Part shown: positions 52,482-60,446 of the stretch, in pieces
Layout of the letters: each line of letters begins with the position of its first letter
How positions within the stretch are numbered: position 1 is the first letter of the stretch
Virus record (IMG/VR): IMGVR_UViG_3300032214_001563
Location: 1 to 64,000 of that record
DNA length: 64,000 nt
DNA from: a virus
Direction: 5' to 3' (one strand)
Made by a program: the position numbers and the translations under genes
Notes under the pieces: generated by a model
What the model was told of the DNA's origin: nothing
Seen by the model: only the letters and a program-made list of their open reading frames with translations
Database searches by the model: none

Positions 52482-53605
52482 AAAAAGTAGTTGTTTTAGG
52501 TGGTGGTGGTTTTATTGGTGGTCACCTCGCACAAAGATTAAAAAATGAAGGTCACTGGGTTCGAGTTTGTGATATCAAAAGACACGAATATTGGAACCAT
52601 GACGATATCTGCCATGAATTTATCGTGGGGGATTTACGAAACCCGGAGGTTGTTTCTTTAGTAATCGATGACACAATTGATGAAGTATATCAACTTGCTG
52701 CTGATATGGGTGGTGCTGGTTATATCTTTACCGGTGACAACGATGCTAATGTAATGCATAATTCAGCTTTGATTAATTTAAATGTTGTTCACGAATGTGC
52801 TAAGAAAAAAGTTGGTAAAGTATTTTACTCTTCTTCTGCTTGCATGTATCCAGAACACAATCAACTTGACCCAAATAATCCAAACTGTGAAGAATCTTCT
52901 GCTTACCCTGCAAATCCTGACTCAGAATACGGATGGGAAAAACTTTTTTCAGAAAGATTGTTTTTGGCCTTCAATAGAAACTATGGATTGAACGTTAGAG
53001 TTGCACGTTTCCACAATATTTTTGGACCGATGGGTACTTGGGTTGGTGGAAAAGAAAAAGCTCCAGCAGCAATGTGTAGAAAAGCAGCTGAAATTGACGA
53101 CATGGCTAAAACACCCGGAGTAGAAAGACAAATACCTGAAATTGAAGTTTGGGGTGATGGTCAACAAACTCGTTCATTCTTGTATGTGGATGAATGTGTT
53201 GAAGCTGTTTTAAGACTCATGGAGTCTGATTTTGTTGGGCCTGTTAATATTGGTTCAGAAGAAATGGTTACCATCAATGAACTTGCTCAAATGGCAATCG
53301 ATATTTCCAAAAAAGAAATTAAAATCAAAAACTTAGGAGGACAGGATTTCCTCGATAAGTATGGGTTCAATTGCCCTGTTGGAGTTCGTGGTAGAAACTC
53401 TGACAACAAACTCTATAAGGAAAAGGTAAACTGGGAAGTTTCTCAACCTCTCCGTGTTGGTATGGAAAAAACTTACGCTTGGATTTCTGAGCAAGTTGAA
53501 AAGAAAAAATCAGAGATGGTTTACATATATGAAAGTCCAGATGGTGGTAAAACCGTTTACCGCAGAGAGTTTGGGAAACCCCACTCAGAAAGGGAACAAG
53601 TGTGA
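52478..53605 (+). CDS. GDP-mannose 3,5-epimerase homolog
   Basis: It resembles plant GDP-mannose 3',5'-epimerase over most of its length: 'VLGGGGFIGGHLAQRL' (NAD site, residues 5-20), 'QLAADMGGAGYI', 'YSSSACMYPEHNQLDPN', 'EYGWEKLFSERL' (Y-x-x-x-K), 'RFHNIFGPMGTWVGGKEKAP' (about 179-198), 'WGDGQQTRSFLYVDECVEAV' and 'VGVRGRNSDN' (substrate-binding R-G-R-N-S-D-N). The enzyme turns GDP-D-mannose into GDP-L-galactose (and some L-gulose). Residues about 349-375 are an extra tail ('YESPDGGKTVYRREFGKP') not expected from plant enzymes. It is a confident and unusual call for a phage. Confidence 0.88.
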   Translation: MKKVVVLGGGGFIGGHLAQRLKNEGHWVRVCDIKRHEYWNHDDICHEFIVGDLRNPEVVSLVIDDTIDEVYQLAADMGGAGYIFTGDNDANVMHNSALINLNVVHECAKKKVGKVFYSSSACMYPEHNQLDPNNPNCEESSAYPANPDSEYGWEKLFSERLFLAFNRNYGLNVRVARFHNIFGPMGTWVGGKEKAPAAMCRKAAEIDDMAKTPGVERQIPEIEVWGDGQQTRSFLYVDECVEAVLRLMESDFVGPVNIGSEEMVTINELAQMAIDISKKEIKIKNLGGQDFLDKYGFNCPVGVRGRNSDNKLYKEKVNWEVSQPLRVGMEKTYAWISEQVEKKKSEMVYIYESPDGGKTVYRREFGKPHSEREQV

Positions 53606-54042
53606 TAAAACACTATATTTCACACCGAGGTAATGTAGACGGTAGAATACCTAATTCAGAAAATTCTCCCGAATATATTTCTCTTGCCTTGAGTAAAGGT
53701 TACGAGGTAGAAATTGATGTATGGTTCGTTGATGGCTCATTTTATCTGGGTCACGACGAACCGTATTATTTAATAGAGGAATCCTTTCTTGAAAATCCTA
53801 AACTTTGGTGCCACGCAAAAAATGAAGAAGCTTTTTTCAGGATGTTACAAAATCAAAACATACATAGCTTTTGGCATCAAGATGATGATTACACTCTAAC
53901 CTCAAAAGGCATACCCTGGGTATATCCGGGCAAAAAGATTTTCGAAAACTCCATTTGGGTTTTACCTGAAAAGACCACATACAAATACATCAAACTTAAT
54001 TGTCTTGGTATTTGCTCCGATAACATTTCTCTGTACAAATGA
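53602..54042 (+). CDS. Glycerophosphodiester phosphodiesterase-like protein
   Basis: It has 'HYISHRGNVDGRIPNSENSP' (H-R-G and E-N, residues about 4-23), 'YEVEIDVWFVDGSFYLGHDE' (E-x-D-x-x-x-x-D-G, and H-D-E, about 34-53) and 'LWCHAKNEEAFFRML' (the H-x-K segment). These are the catalytic elements of the GDPD / PI-PLC-like TIM barrel. At 146 residues it lacks about 100 residues of a full barrel, so it is either a compact family of its own or a truncated enzyme. A GTG start (GTGA overlap with the epimerase gene) is used. Substrate may be a phosphodiester in the glycan or lipid. Confidence 0.62.
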   Translation: MIKHYISHRGNVDGRIPNSENSPEYISLALSKGYEVEIDVWFVDGSFYLGHDEPYYLIEESFLENPKLWCHAKNEEAFFRMLQNQNIHSFWHQDDDYTLTSKGIPWVYPGKKIFENSIWVLPEKTTYKYIKLNCLGICSDNISLYK

Positions 54043-55403
54043 TAAAACTTATTATTTTTGATTTAGACGGGGTTTTGATTGAAGCAAAACATCTGCACTA
54101 TGAAGCACTGAATGATGCTTTAAATCTTCATGCAAAGGAGTGTGTGATTTCTTGGAATGAGCACCTTTCGAAGTATGATGGTCTTAAGACAAAACAAAAA
54201 CTTGACATGCTGACCAAAGAAAAGGGGTTAGATACAAATCTCCATAATTTGGTTTGGGAGGAAAAGCAAAGAATTACAAACGAAAAATTAAAAAGTATTA
54301 CCCCCAATTCTAACTTGTCCCAACTTTTGAAAAAACTATCTGAAGATGGTTTTAAAATTGCTTGCTGCAGTAATTCAATAAGAAAGACAGTATTGACGGT
54401 TCTATCGAAGTTAGACATCATTGAATATTTTGACCAAATACTATCAAATGAAGATGTCAAGAATAGCAAACCACATCCGGAAATTTACTGGAAGGTCATC
54501 TCTGAAATGGGAGTAATCGCTGACGAGACATTAATTGTTGAAGATTCACCATATGGGCTTTTAGCAGCAGCCAGAACACACGCTCCAATCTTAAGAGTAA
54601 AATCACCACAAGATGTTACTATTGCAAACATTTATTCTAAACTAAAAGAATTAAACTCTAATTTCAAAATGAAAAAACCAAAATGGAATGATGAAAATTT
54701 GAATGTATTAATCCCAATGGCTGGAGCTGGCTCAAGGTTTGAAAAAGCTGGTTATACATTCCCCAAACCTTTGATTGATGTTGAAGGAGACCCAATGATT
54801 AAAGTGGTTACTGAAAACCTTAACATCAAAGCAAACTACATATTCATCGTTCAGAAATCCCACAGAGAAAAATATAACTTGGACACTTTGCTGAATTTGG
54901 TATCCCCAAATTGTAAAATTGTTGAAGTTGATGGTTTGACTGAAGGTGCTGCTTGCACAACTCTCTTAGCAAAAGATTTTATTGACAACGACAACCCCCT
55001 TGTTATGGCAAACTCAGACCAATTTATAGAGTGGGACTCGAATGAATTTATGTACAAGATGTCAGAAACTAATTGCGATGGGGGTATTGTCACTTTCAAG
55101 TCCACACACCCCAAGTGGTCTTTTGCTAAAGTGAACGAGAACGGACTGGTAACAGAGGTTGCAGAAAAGAATCCTATTTCGGACATTGCAACAGTGGGGG
55201 TTTACTACTGGAAAAAAGGTTCTGATTATGTGAAGTACGCAGAGCAAATGATTGAAAAAGAAATTAAGGTTAATAATGAATTTTATGTCTGTCCGGTCTT
55301 CAATGAAGCTATCAATGATGATAAGGAAATCCGAACTTTTGAAATTCAAAAAATGTGGGGTTTAGGAACACCTGAGGATTTGACGAATTATTTACGGAGA
55401 TAA
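54039..55403 (+). CDS. Fused HAD phosphatase and sugar-phosphate nucleotidyltransferase
   Basis: Residues about 1-215 form a beta-phosphoglucomutase-type HAD: 'LIIFDLDGVLIEAKHLHYEA', 'ACCSNSIRKTVLTVL', 'KPHPEIYWKVI' and 'TLIVEDSPYGLLAA' (motifs I-IV). Residues about 225-454 form a nucleotidyltransferase: 'VLIPMAGAGSRFEKAGYTFP' (G-x-G-x-R, then K-P), 'PLVMANSDQFIEWD' and 'VGVYYWKKG'. The pair could move a phosphate and then activate the sugar with an NTP, making an unusual nucleotide sugar or polyol. An internal ATG at 54669 precedes the second domain, so a separate product is also possible. It overlaps the phosphodiesterase gene by 4 bases. Confidence 0.82.
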   Translation: MIKLIIFDLDGVLIEAKHLHYEALNDALNLHAKECVISWNEHLSKYDGLKTKQKLDMLTKEKGLDTNLHNLVWEEKQRITNEKLKSITPNSNLSQLLKKLSEDGFKIACCSNSIRKTVLTVLSKLDIIEYFDQILSNEDVKNSKPHPEIYWKVISEMGVIADETLIVEDSPYGLLAAARTHAPILRVKSPQDVTIANIYSKLKELNSNFKMKKPKWNDENLNVLIPMAGAGSRFEKAGYTFPKPLIDVEGDPMIKVVTENLNIKANYIFIVQKSHREKYNLDTLLNLVSPNCKIVEVDGLTEGAACTTLLAKDFIDNDNPLVMANSDQFIEWDSNEFMYKMSETNCDGGIVTFKSTHPKWSFAKVNENGLVTEVAEKNPISDIATVGVYYWKKGSDYVKYAEQMIEKEIKVNNEFYVCPVFNEAINDDKEIRTFEIQKMWGLGTPEDLTNYLRR

Positions 55404-55450
55404 ATGTTTTTTTTCTTTGAAAAAGAACTATTTTGAAGAAAAACCCATAT

Positions 55451-55837
55451 ATGATATCAATTCCTGTTAGTGTTGGTGAACTTTTAGATAAATTATCAAT
55501 ATTACATATTAAACAAAATAATATTAAAGCTTCTGAAAAACTAGAAAAAGTTAGAGTAGAATATTCTTTGCTTTATAATATCTCTCAAGCTTATCTAGAT
55601 GATAAAGATTTTTTCAATTTATACGACGACTTGATTACTACAAACTCAAAGTTGTGGGAAATTGAGGATAGAATCAGAGTTTTGGAAAAAGACAAATTGT
55701 TTAATGAAGATTTTATAGAATTAGCCAGAGCTGTTTATTATACAAATGATGAACGATTTGAAATTAAAAATAAAATTAACCTTCTAGCTAATTCAGAAAT
55801 ACAAGAGCAAAAAAGTTACGAGGATTATAAAAACTAA
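55451..55837 (+). CDS. DUF6165-family protein
   Basis: This 129-residue protein has the family pattern 'ISIPVSVGELLDKLSILHIK' at the start, 'NSKLWEIEDRIRVLEKD' and 'FIELARAVYYTNDERFEIKN', ending 'IQEQKSYEDYKN'. It is predicted to be all-helical. DUF6165 proteins are common in lipopolysaccharide and glycan gene clusters, but I know of no demonstrated role. I use the ATG at 55451; a TTG at 55433 would add six residues. A 47-base gap separates it from the nucleotidyltransferase gene. Confidence 0.68.
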   Translation: MISIPVSVGELLDKLSILHIKQNNIKASEKLEKVRVEYSLLYNISQAYLDDKDFFNLYDDLITTNSKLWEIEDRIRVLEKDKLFNEDFIELARAVYYTNDERFEIKNKINLLANSEIQEQKSYEDYKN

Positions 55838-55838
55838 T

Positions 55839-56564
55839 ATGAGAAAAAAACCATCACCGACACCATCATACATGGTACAGGAAACACCCCGAACTAAAAA
55901 AGAAATTATTCAGGGGATTTTGAAGAAAAAAACTAAAGAAAAGTTTTTATCTGAAAGTCAAAGAGAGTACTATGAAAAACTTCATGAAGCTCAAATTACT
56001 ATATGTTCAGGACCGGCTGGTGTCGGCAAAAGCTACATTGCAATGAAGGCAGCAATTGATTTGTTGGTTGACCCCTCAACCCCATATGAAAAAATCATTA
56101 TTGTAAGACCGGCAGTTGAAGCTGAAGAAAAGCTTGGGTCACTTCCAGGTAATGTTGAAGAAAAATTGGACCCGTATATCTTTCCGACTTATTATCTTTT
56201 GAATAAGATAATTGGAAAAGACGCTAGAGAAAAACTTAAGGAAATGGAAGTTATCGAAGTTTTTGCACTGGCATATATGCGAGGTATGAACATTGACAAT
56301 TCAATTTTGGTCTTTGAAGAGGCTCAAAACTCAACCCCGAATCAAATGAAACTTCTTTTGACAAGAATTGGATTTAATTCCAAGTTTTTTATCTCCGGGG
56401 ACCTTGAGCAAACTGATAGATACAAAGATAAAACACAGTCAGGTCTTTACGATGCTATCAAAAGATTTCAAAACGTGAAACAAATTTTGTGTCATGAGTT
56501 TTCACAAAAAGATGTTGTTCGCAACCCGTTGATTACTAAAATTCTAGAAAAATACGAAGAATGA
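55839..56564 (+). CDS. phoH: PhoH-like ATPase
   Basis: 'ITICSGPAGVGKSYIAMKAA' (residues about 52-71) is Walker A, 'NIDNSILVFEEAQNSTPNQM' (about 149-168) is Walker B with the E-E-A-Q-N PhoH form, and 'KFFISGDLEQTDRY' (about 179-192) is the third motif with S-G-D. The N-terminal helix 'FLSESQREYYEKL' is typical. PhoH proteins are RNA-directed ATPases and are common in T4-like and marine phages. The protein is 241 residues, normal for phage forms. It begins one base after the DUF6165 stop and overlaps the next gene by ATGA. Confidence 0.93.
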   Translation: MRKKPSPTPSYMVQETPRTKKEIIQGILKKKTKEKFLSESQREYYEKLHEAQITICSGPAGVGKSYIAMKAAIDLLVDPSTPYEKIIIVRPAVEAEEKLGSLPGNVEEKLDPYIFPTYYLLNKIIGKDAREKLKEMEVIEVFALAYMRGMNIDNSILVFEEAQNSTPNQMKLLLTRIGFNSKFFISGDLEQTDRYKDKTQSGLYDAIKRFQNVKQILCHEFSQKDVVRNPLITKILEKYEE

Positions 56565-57160
56565 AAATTGCAATAGAGATAAATGGGGTATTAAGAGACA
56601 CAACCAAAAAAATTGAGCAGGTCTATGAGAAGTTTTATATTGAAAATATTCTCAATGAAAAGCGAGAATTTGAATACAAAAAAATCTCAGATATAACTTC
56701 TCTAAAAATTCAAAACCACCTTAAGTTTCAAGATGACGATGAATTATACGATTTTCTTTATACCGAACACTGTATGGAAATTTTCGGACATGCTCCATCA
56801 ACAGAATACAATAGTTTTATAGACTTAAATGAATTCTATGTTGACCACCGAGATAATCATGATATAATATTGATTTCAGATGAAATCGGTCGGTCCAAAC
56901 CTGCAACGTTATTTTTCCTTTCCAAGTTTGGTTGTCAAATAGAAAAAATTATTTTTTACAATCAAATTACTTTAAATTCTGTTTGGAATGAAATAGACCT
57001 TTTACTTACTGCTAATCCTGATTTATTATTGAATCATCCAAATGGTAAAAAAATTATAAAGTATAATACAAACTATAATACGGAAATTACAAATATACCA
57101 AATATTAATACACTAAAAGACCTCAAAAACTTTATTACTGATGATAACAATCTGGGATGA
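56561..57160 (+). CDS. HAD-like protein with a degenerate active site
   Basis: The N-terminal 'KIAIEINGVLRDTTKKIE' sits where HAD motif I (D-x-D-G-x-x-x-D/N) should be but reads E-I-N-G, so the nucleophile Asp is replaced. 'HDIILISDEIGRSKPATLFF' (residues about 102-121) is in the place of motif II with Ser. 'IDLLLTANPDLLLN' may be a motif IV relic. It is probably a non-catalytic binding or structural relative of 5'-nucleotidase-like proteins found in T4-like phages. Coupled by ATGA to phoH and overlapping the next gene by 20 bases. Confidence 0.6.
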   Translation: MKIAIEINGVLRDTTKKIEQVYEKFYIENILNEKREFEYKKISDITSLKIQNHLKFQDDDELYDFLYTEHCMEIFGHAPSTEYNSFIDLNEFYVDHRDNHDIILISDEIGRSKPATLFFLSKFGCQIEKIIFYNQITLNSVWNEIDLLLTANPDLLLNHPNGKKIIKYNTNYNTEITNIPNINTLKDLKNFITDDNNLG

Positions 57161-57419
57161 AAATTACTATATTGACTTGGATAGAATCGAAGAATTTATC
57201 GATTTGACCAACGTCATTAATGAAGAACTTAGTGGTAACACGAGTGAACACAAAATTAATGTGGTAAAATATGAAATGGTAAAAATGATGCTCGAAGTAA
57301 TCATGAGTGAACATTCTGAATCAGATGAAAAACTGGGTATACAAAGGGCTGACCTATCAGTTCCGTTCAGATTAGCTTTCAACTCTTTATTAAATAAAAA
57401 AATTATAACAAGTTATTAA
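57141..57419 (+). CDS. Small protein of unknown function (92 aa)
   Basis: This acidic, helical 92-residue protein starts 'MITIWDENYYIDLDRIEEFI' and overlaps the HAD-like gene by 20 bases in another frame. The next gene begins one base after its stop. Such short acidic proteins of T4-like phages often encode regulatory or inhibitor functions, but no motif supports a particular one. Function unknown. Confidence 0.5.
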   Translation: MITIWDENYYIDLDRIEEFIDLTNVINEELSGNTSEHKINVVKYEMVKMMLEVIMSEHSESDEKLGIQRADLSVPFRLAFNSLLNKKIITSY

Positions 57420-57420
57420 C

Positions 57421-58473
57421 ATGGAACAAACACAAATTGAAAAGGTAAAACTTTCTATTCAAAACCTTTGGGACAGAAAGTCCAAGGTTTATTTTTTTGT
57501 GCACGACACAAAAGGAAATGCTAAAGCGTCAATCAAGTATATCTATGACTTGGCTCTTGCACTCAAAAATAAAGGCTTCAATGCAATTATTCTTCACGAA
57601 AAACCAGATTACACCGGTGTAGCATCGTGGTTGGGTGATTCATACATGAATGAAATCCCACACCAAGCTATTGAAGGTCAAAACCTTGAAATCGCACCAG
57701 AAGATTTTTTGGTGGTTCCAGAAATTTTTGGTTTTATGATGGACCAGGTAAAGAATCTCCCCTGTGGGAAGATTGTTTTGACCCAATCATATGCTTATAT
57801 GTTGGAAACACTTCAACCTGGTCAGACTTGGAATCAGTTTGGTTTTTTGAAAACAATCACAACTTCTGAAGTTCAAAAGAATCAAATTGCTAAAGTAATG
57901 CGTGGTCAGAGTTTTGACATTCTAGAACCCGCGTTATCTGAAGCATTTGTAAAACGTGAGTTGCCAGCAATGCCAATAATTGGTGTGCACACCAGAGAAC
58001 AATCCGATACTATCAATTTGATTAAAACCTTCTATCTGAGATTCCCTCAGTACCGTTGGTTTACTTTTAGGGATTTGAGAGGTTTGTCACAAGAAGAATT
58101 CGCAAACGCAATTTCTGAGTGTTTTGTATCAGTTTGGATGGATAGAGAAAGTGCCTATGGAACATTCCCACTAGAATCTATGAAAGTTGGTGTTCCTGTC
58201 ATTGGTACAACTCCCAATCTGGTTCCAGAGTGGATGAATGAAACCAATGGAATCTGGATTAAAGACGAACTTTTAATTCCAGACATTATTGCTGACTGGA
58301 CACAGAACTGGCTTGAGGATAATATTTCACCCGAAATTTACGCAAGCATGGAAGAAACAATTAGTAAATTACCAACAAAAGAAGATTTCGACAATAAAGC
58401 CGTTGAATTGTTTTCACAATATCTTGATTTGAGAGCAACCGCAATGGAAGAACAAATTTCAAAACTAGCTTAA
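57421..58473 (+). CDS. GT4-like glycosyltransferase (GT-B fold)
   Basis: This 350-residue protein has N-terminal 'YFFVHDTKGNAKASIKYIYD' (acceptor domain) and a donor domain with 'PIIGVHTREQSDTINLIKTF', 'FVSVWMDRESAYGTFPLESM' and 'VGVPVIGTTPNLVPEWM' (residues about 237-275, the E-x-x-x-x-G-x-P-V-I region). These fit the GT1/GT4 donor site, where the Glu contacts the nucleotide sugar. It pairs with the GT2-like gene directly after it (2-base gap). No membrane anchor. Confidence 0.75.
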   Translation: MEQTQIEKVKLSIQNLWDRKSKVYFFVHDTKGNAKASIKYIYDLALALKNKGFNAIILHEKPDYTGVASWLGDSYMNEIPHQAIEGQNLEIAPEDFLVVPEIFGFMMDQVKNLPCGKIVLTQSYAYMLETLQPGQTWNQFGFLKTITTSEVQKNQIAKVMRGQSFDILEPALSEAFVKRELPAMPIIGVHTREQSDTINLIKTFYLRFPQYRWFTFRDLRGLSQEEFANAISECFVSVWMDRESAYGTFPLESMKVGVPVIGTTPNLVPEWMNETNGIWIKDELLIPDIIADWTQNWLEDNISPEIYASMEETISKLPTKEDFDNKAVELFSQYLDLRATAMEEQISKLA

Positions 58474-58475
58474 CC

Positions 58476-59282
58476 ATGGAAAATATTTTAGATATAACAA
58501 TAATCCTACCCATTAAATCTGCAGTGGCAAGGGATTTTGAAGATTATTTTGATAAAGCGGTCACCTCAGTCAAAAATCAAAAAGTTAAAGTTAAGGAACT
58601 TTTGATTGTTACTACACCTGAAGAAAAACTAAATGCTCATGTTGACTCATACGACTTTGGTGATTTGAATTACAGAAAAATTGTATTCGAAAAAGAACCA
58701 TCATTTGCCGCTCAAATTAATTTTGGAGTAGAAAATACAACATCAAAGTGGGTATCCTTCCTTGAATTTGATGATGAATATGCAAACATTTGGTTTGATA
58801 ATGTACAAAAATACATGGGATATTACCCTATGGTTCAAGCATTCTTACCTGTTGTAGTTGACACTGATGAAAAGGGTGCTTTCGCCGGTTTCACAAACGA
58901 GGCTGTATTTGCAGCAAACTTTGCGCAAGAAGTTGGATACCTTACAAATGATATTCTACAAGATTACCAAAACTTCCAAACCTCAGGTATGGTTATTCGT
59001 AAAGATGTGATTGAAGATTTTGGCGGATTCAAAGCATCAATGAAACTCACTTTTGTTTATGAATTCCTTTTGCGTCTGACTTACAATTCAACGTCAATTA
59101 TGTCAATCCCTAAGCTTGGTTATAAGCACACCAACATGCGTGAAGGTTCTATTTTCTGGAATTACAAATTTGGTGGAGACAAAATGCTTGATGAGGAAGT
59201 TAAGTTTTGGGTACAAACTGCGAAAAAAGAATATTTCTTCAAAGATGATAGAACCATAAAATATCAATTACAAAATGATTAA
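58476..59282 (+). CDS. GT2-like glycosyltransferase
   Basis: 'DITIILPIKSAVARDFEDYF' opens the Rossmann-like fold, 'SKWVSFLEFDDEYANIWFDN' (residues about 86-105) provides the E-F-D-D metal site, and 'TSGMVIRKDVIEDFGGFKAS' (about 170-189) is the usual G-G-F acceptor segment of GT2 enzymes. It is 268 residues and soluble. Its stop overlaps the start of the sigma-factor gene by one base, so the sigma gene is read from the same transcript as the glycan genes. Confidence 0.77.
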   Translation: MENILDITIILPIKSAVARDFEDYFDKAVTSVKNQKVKVKELLIVTTPEEKLNAHVDSYDFGDLNYRKIVFEKEPSFAAQINFGVENTTSKWVSFLEFDDEYANIWFDNVQKYMGYYPMVQAFLPVVVDTDEKGAFAGFTNEAVFAANFAQEVGYLTNDILQDYQNFQTSGMVIRKDVIEDFGGFKASMKLTFVYEFLLRLTYNSTSIMSIPKLGYKHTNMREGSIFWNYKFGGDKMLDEEVKFWVQTAKKEYFFKDDRTIKYQLQND

Positions 59283-60028
59283 TGTTAGAAACATTAACGG
59301 CAATTACCGAGGATGTTTCATCAAAAAAAAGAGGTCGTAAAGCTACTACCACAAATTATTTTGATGTTCGCGAAGAGGATGCTGTAAGAGCATTCCTCAT
59401 CGCGGAAACATACGAGGAAAAAAATAAAATCTATAACGAGTTTTTGCGTGCACCTTTGGATAAAATGATTTCATCAATTATCCGAAGGTACAAGCTTTAT
59501 CGTAAAGATATGGATTTTAGGGAAATACATGTTGATACACATTCATTTTTGATGACTAAGGTTGATAAATTCAAACCAGCCAAGAATAAAAAGGCGTATT
59601 CATATTTTGGTACAATATGTAAAAACTATCTAATGGGTCAAATTATCAAAGACCAAAAAGATATGAATAGAAAGGTTTCGTATGAAGATATTTCACTTTC
59701 TTTAGAACAAAGACCAGATATGATTTATACTATTGACCCCGACATATTGGATATGGAAGTGGTAATTAAAAAGTATTTGGAAGAGCTTAAAGAGTTTGTA
59801 AATAACGAATCTCTTTCAGAAAATGAAACGAAACTTGGTCTTGCCTTAGTAGACTTGTTTGAAAATTATGAAACAATCTTTAGCGGTGCTGATAATAATA
59901 AGTTCAATAAAAATATTATTTTATTGTCTCTTAGAGAGATGACAAACCTTTCAACAAAAGAAATAAGGAATTCAATGAAAAAATTCAAAAAATTATATTC
60001 TATCGTCCAATTGAAGATGAAATATTAA
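59282..60028 (+). CDS. 55: Late sigma factor gp55-like
   Basis: This 248-residue protein has 'IYNEFLRAPLDKMISSIIRR' (residues about 44-63) then 'YKLYRKDMDFREIHVDTHSF' and 'KNKKAYSYFGTICKNYLMGQ' (about 100-119), a region-2-like sigma segment. This matches the T4 gp55 family, which directs host RNA polymerase to late promoters. It lacks region 4, as gp55 does. It is longer than T4 gp55 (185) with a helical C-terminal extension. It is a plausible reader of the TATTTAT elements scattered before late genes in this window. The late-sigma call rests on motif resemblance. Confidence 0.68.
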   Translation: MLETLTAITEDVSSKKRGRKATTTNYFDVREEDAVRAFLIAETYEEKNKIYNEFLRAPLDKMISSIIRRYKLYRKDMDFREIHVDTHSFLMTKVDKFKPAKNKKAYSYFGTICKNYLMGQIIKDQKDMNRKVSYEDISLSLEQRPDMIYTIDPDILDMEVVIKKYLEELKEFVNNESLSENETKLGLALVDLFENYETIFSGADNNKFNKNIILLSLREMTNLSTKEIRNSMKKFKKLYSIVQLKMKY

Positions 60029-60062
60029 CTTTTTTTGTTTTTTTACTGATATTACAAATATA

Positions 60063-60072
60063 GGTATTTATT
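60063..60072 (+). promoter_or_regulatory. Late-promoter-like element GGTATTTATT
   Basis: GGTATTTATT lies 3 bases before the ATG at 60076, in the 47-base gap after the gp55-like gene. It starts the right-hand structural block and is identical to the site before the gp13-like gene. Confidence 0.45.
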
Positions 60073-60075
60073 AAT

Positions 60076-60441
60076 ATGCCACGTCCACAAAAAAAAGAAA
60101 TCAATTTCAGTAAGGAATCAATTTTATCATTGATGCAAGAAATCTACAATGAACTTGTGGAGCAACGAAGTACAGCTCTAAGAATTCAAAATAAAATGAT
60201 TTCAATGATGAAAGAAGCCGATGACATGAAAGACATCGGTCCGGTGCTAGAAAAACAACAAAAAATCATTAATGATTGTGTTGAAAAAAAATTGAGTTTA
60301 TCAAGATTACAAAGTTCTATTTGGGAAAAAACTTCCAATAGTCAAGAAAACTTTACTCTCTCTGACATGGATGAGGACTTGATGGAAAAACTATTTGAAA
60401 AAGATTCTGAAATTGAGGACAATTCTAAGTACAGAATGTAA
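60076..60441 (+). CDS. Small helical structural or assembly protein (121 aa)
   Basis: Predicted helical throughout, with a likely coiled coil at residues about 15-75 ('ILSLMQEIYNELVEQRSTAL', 'VLEKQQKIINDCVEKKLSLS') and an acidic C-terminus. No family is recognised. The GGTATTTATT element before it and its position ahead of the 717-residue structural gene and the gp5-like hub suggest a late assembly role such as a chaperone. Start ATG at 60076. Confidence 0.55.
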   Translation: MPRPQKKEINFSKESILSLMQEIYNELVEQRSTALRIQNKMISMMKEADDMKDIGPVLEKQQKIINDCVEKKLSLSRLQSSIWEKTSNSQENFTLSDMDEDLMEKLFEKDSEIEDNSKYRM

Positions 60442-60446
60442 GTCCT

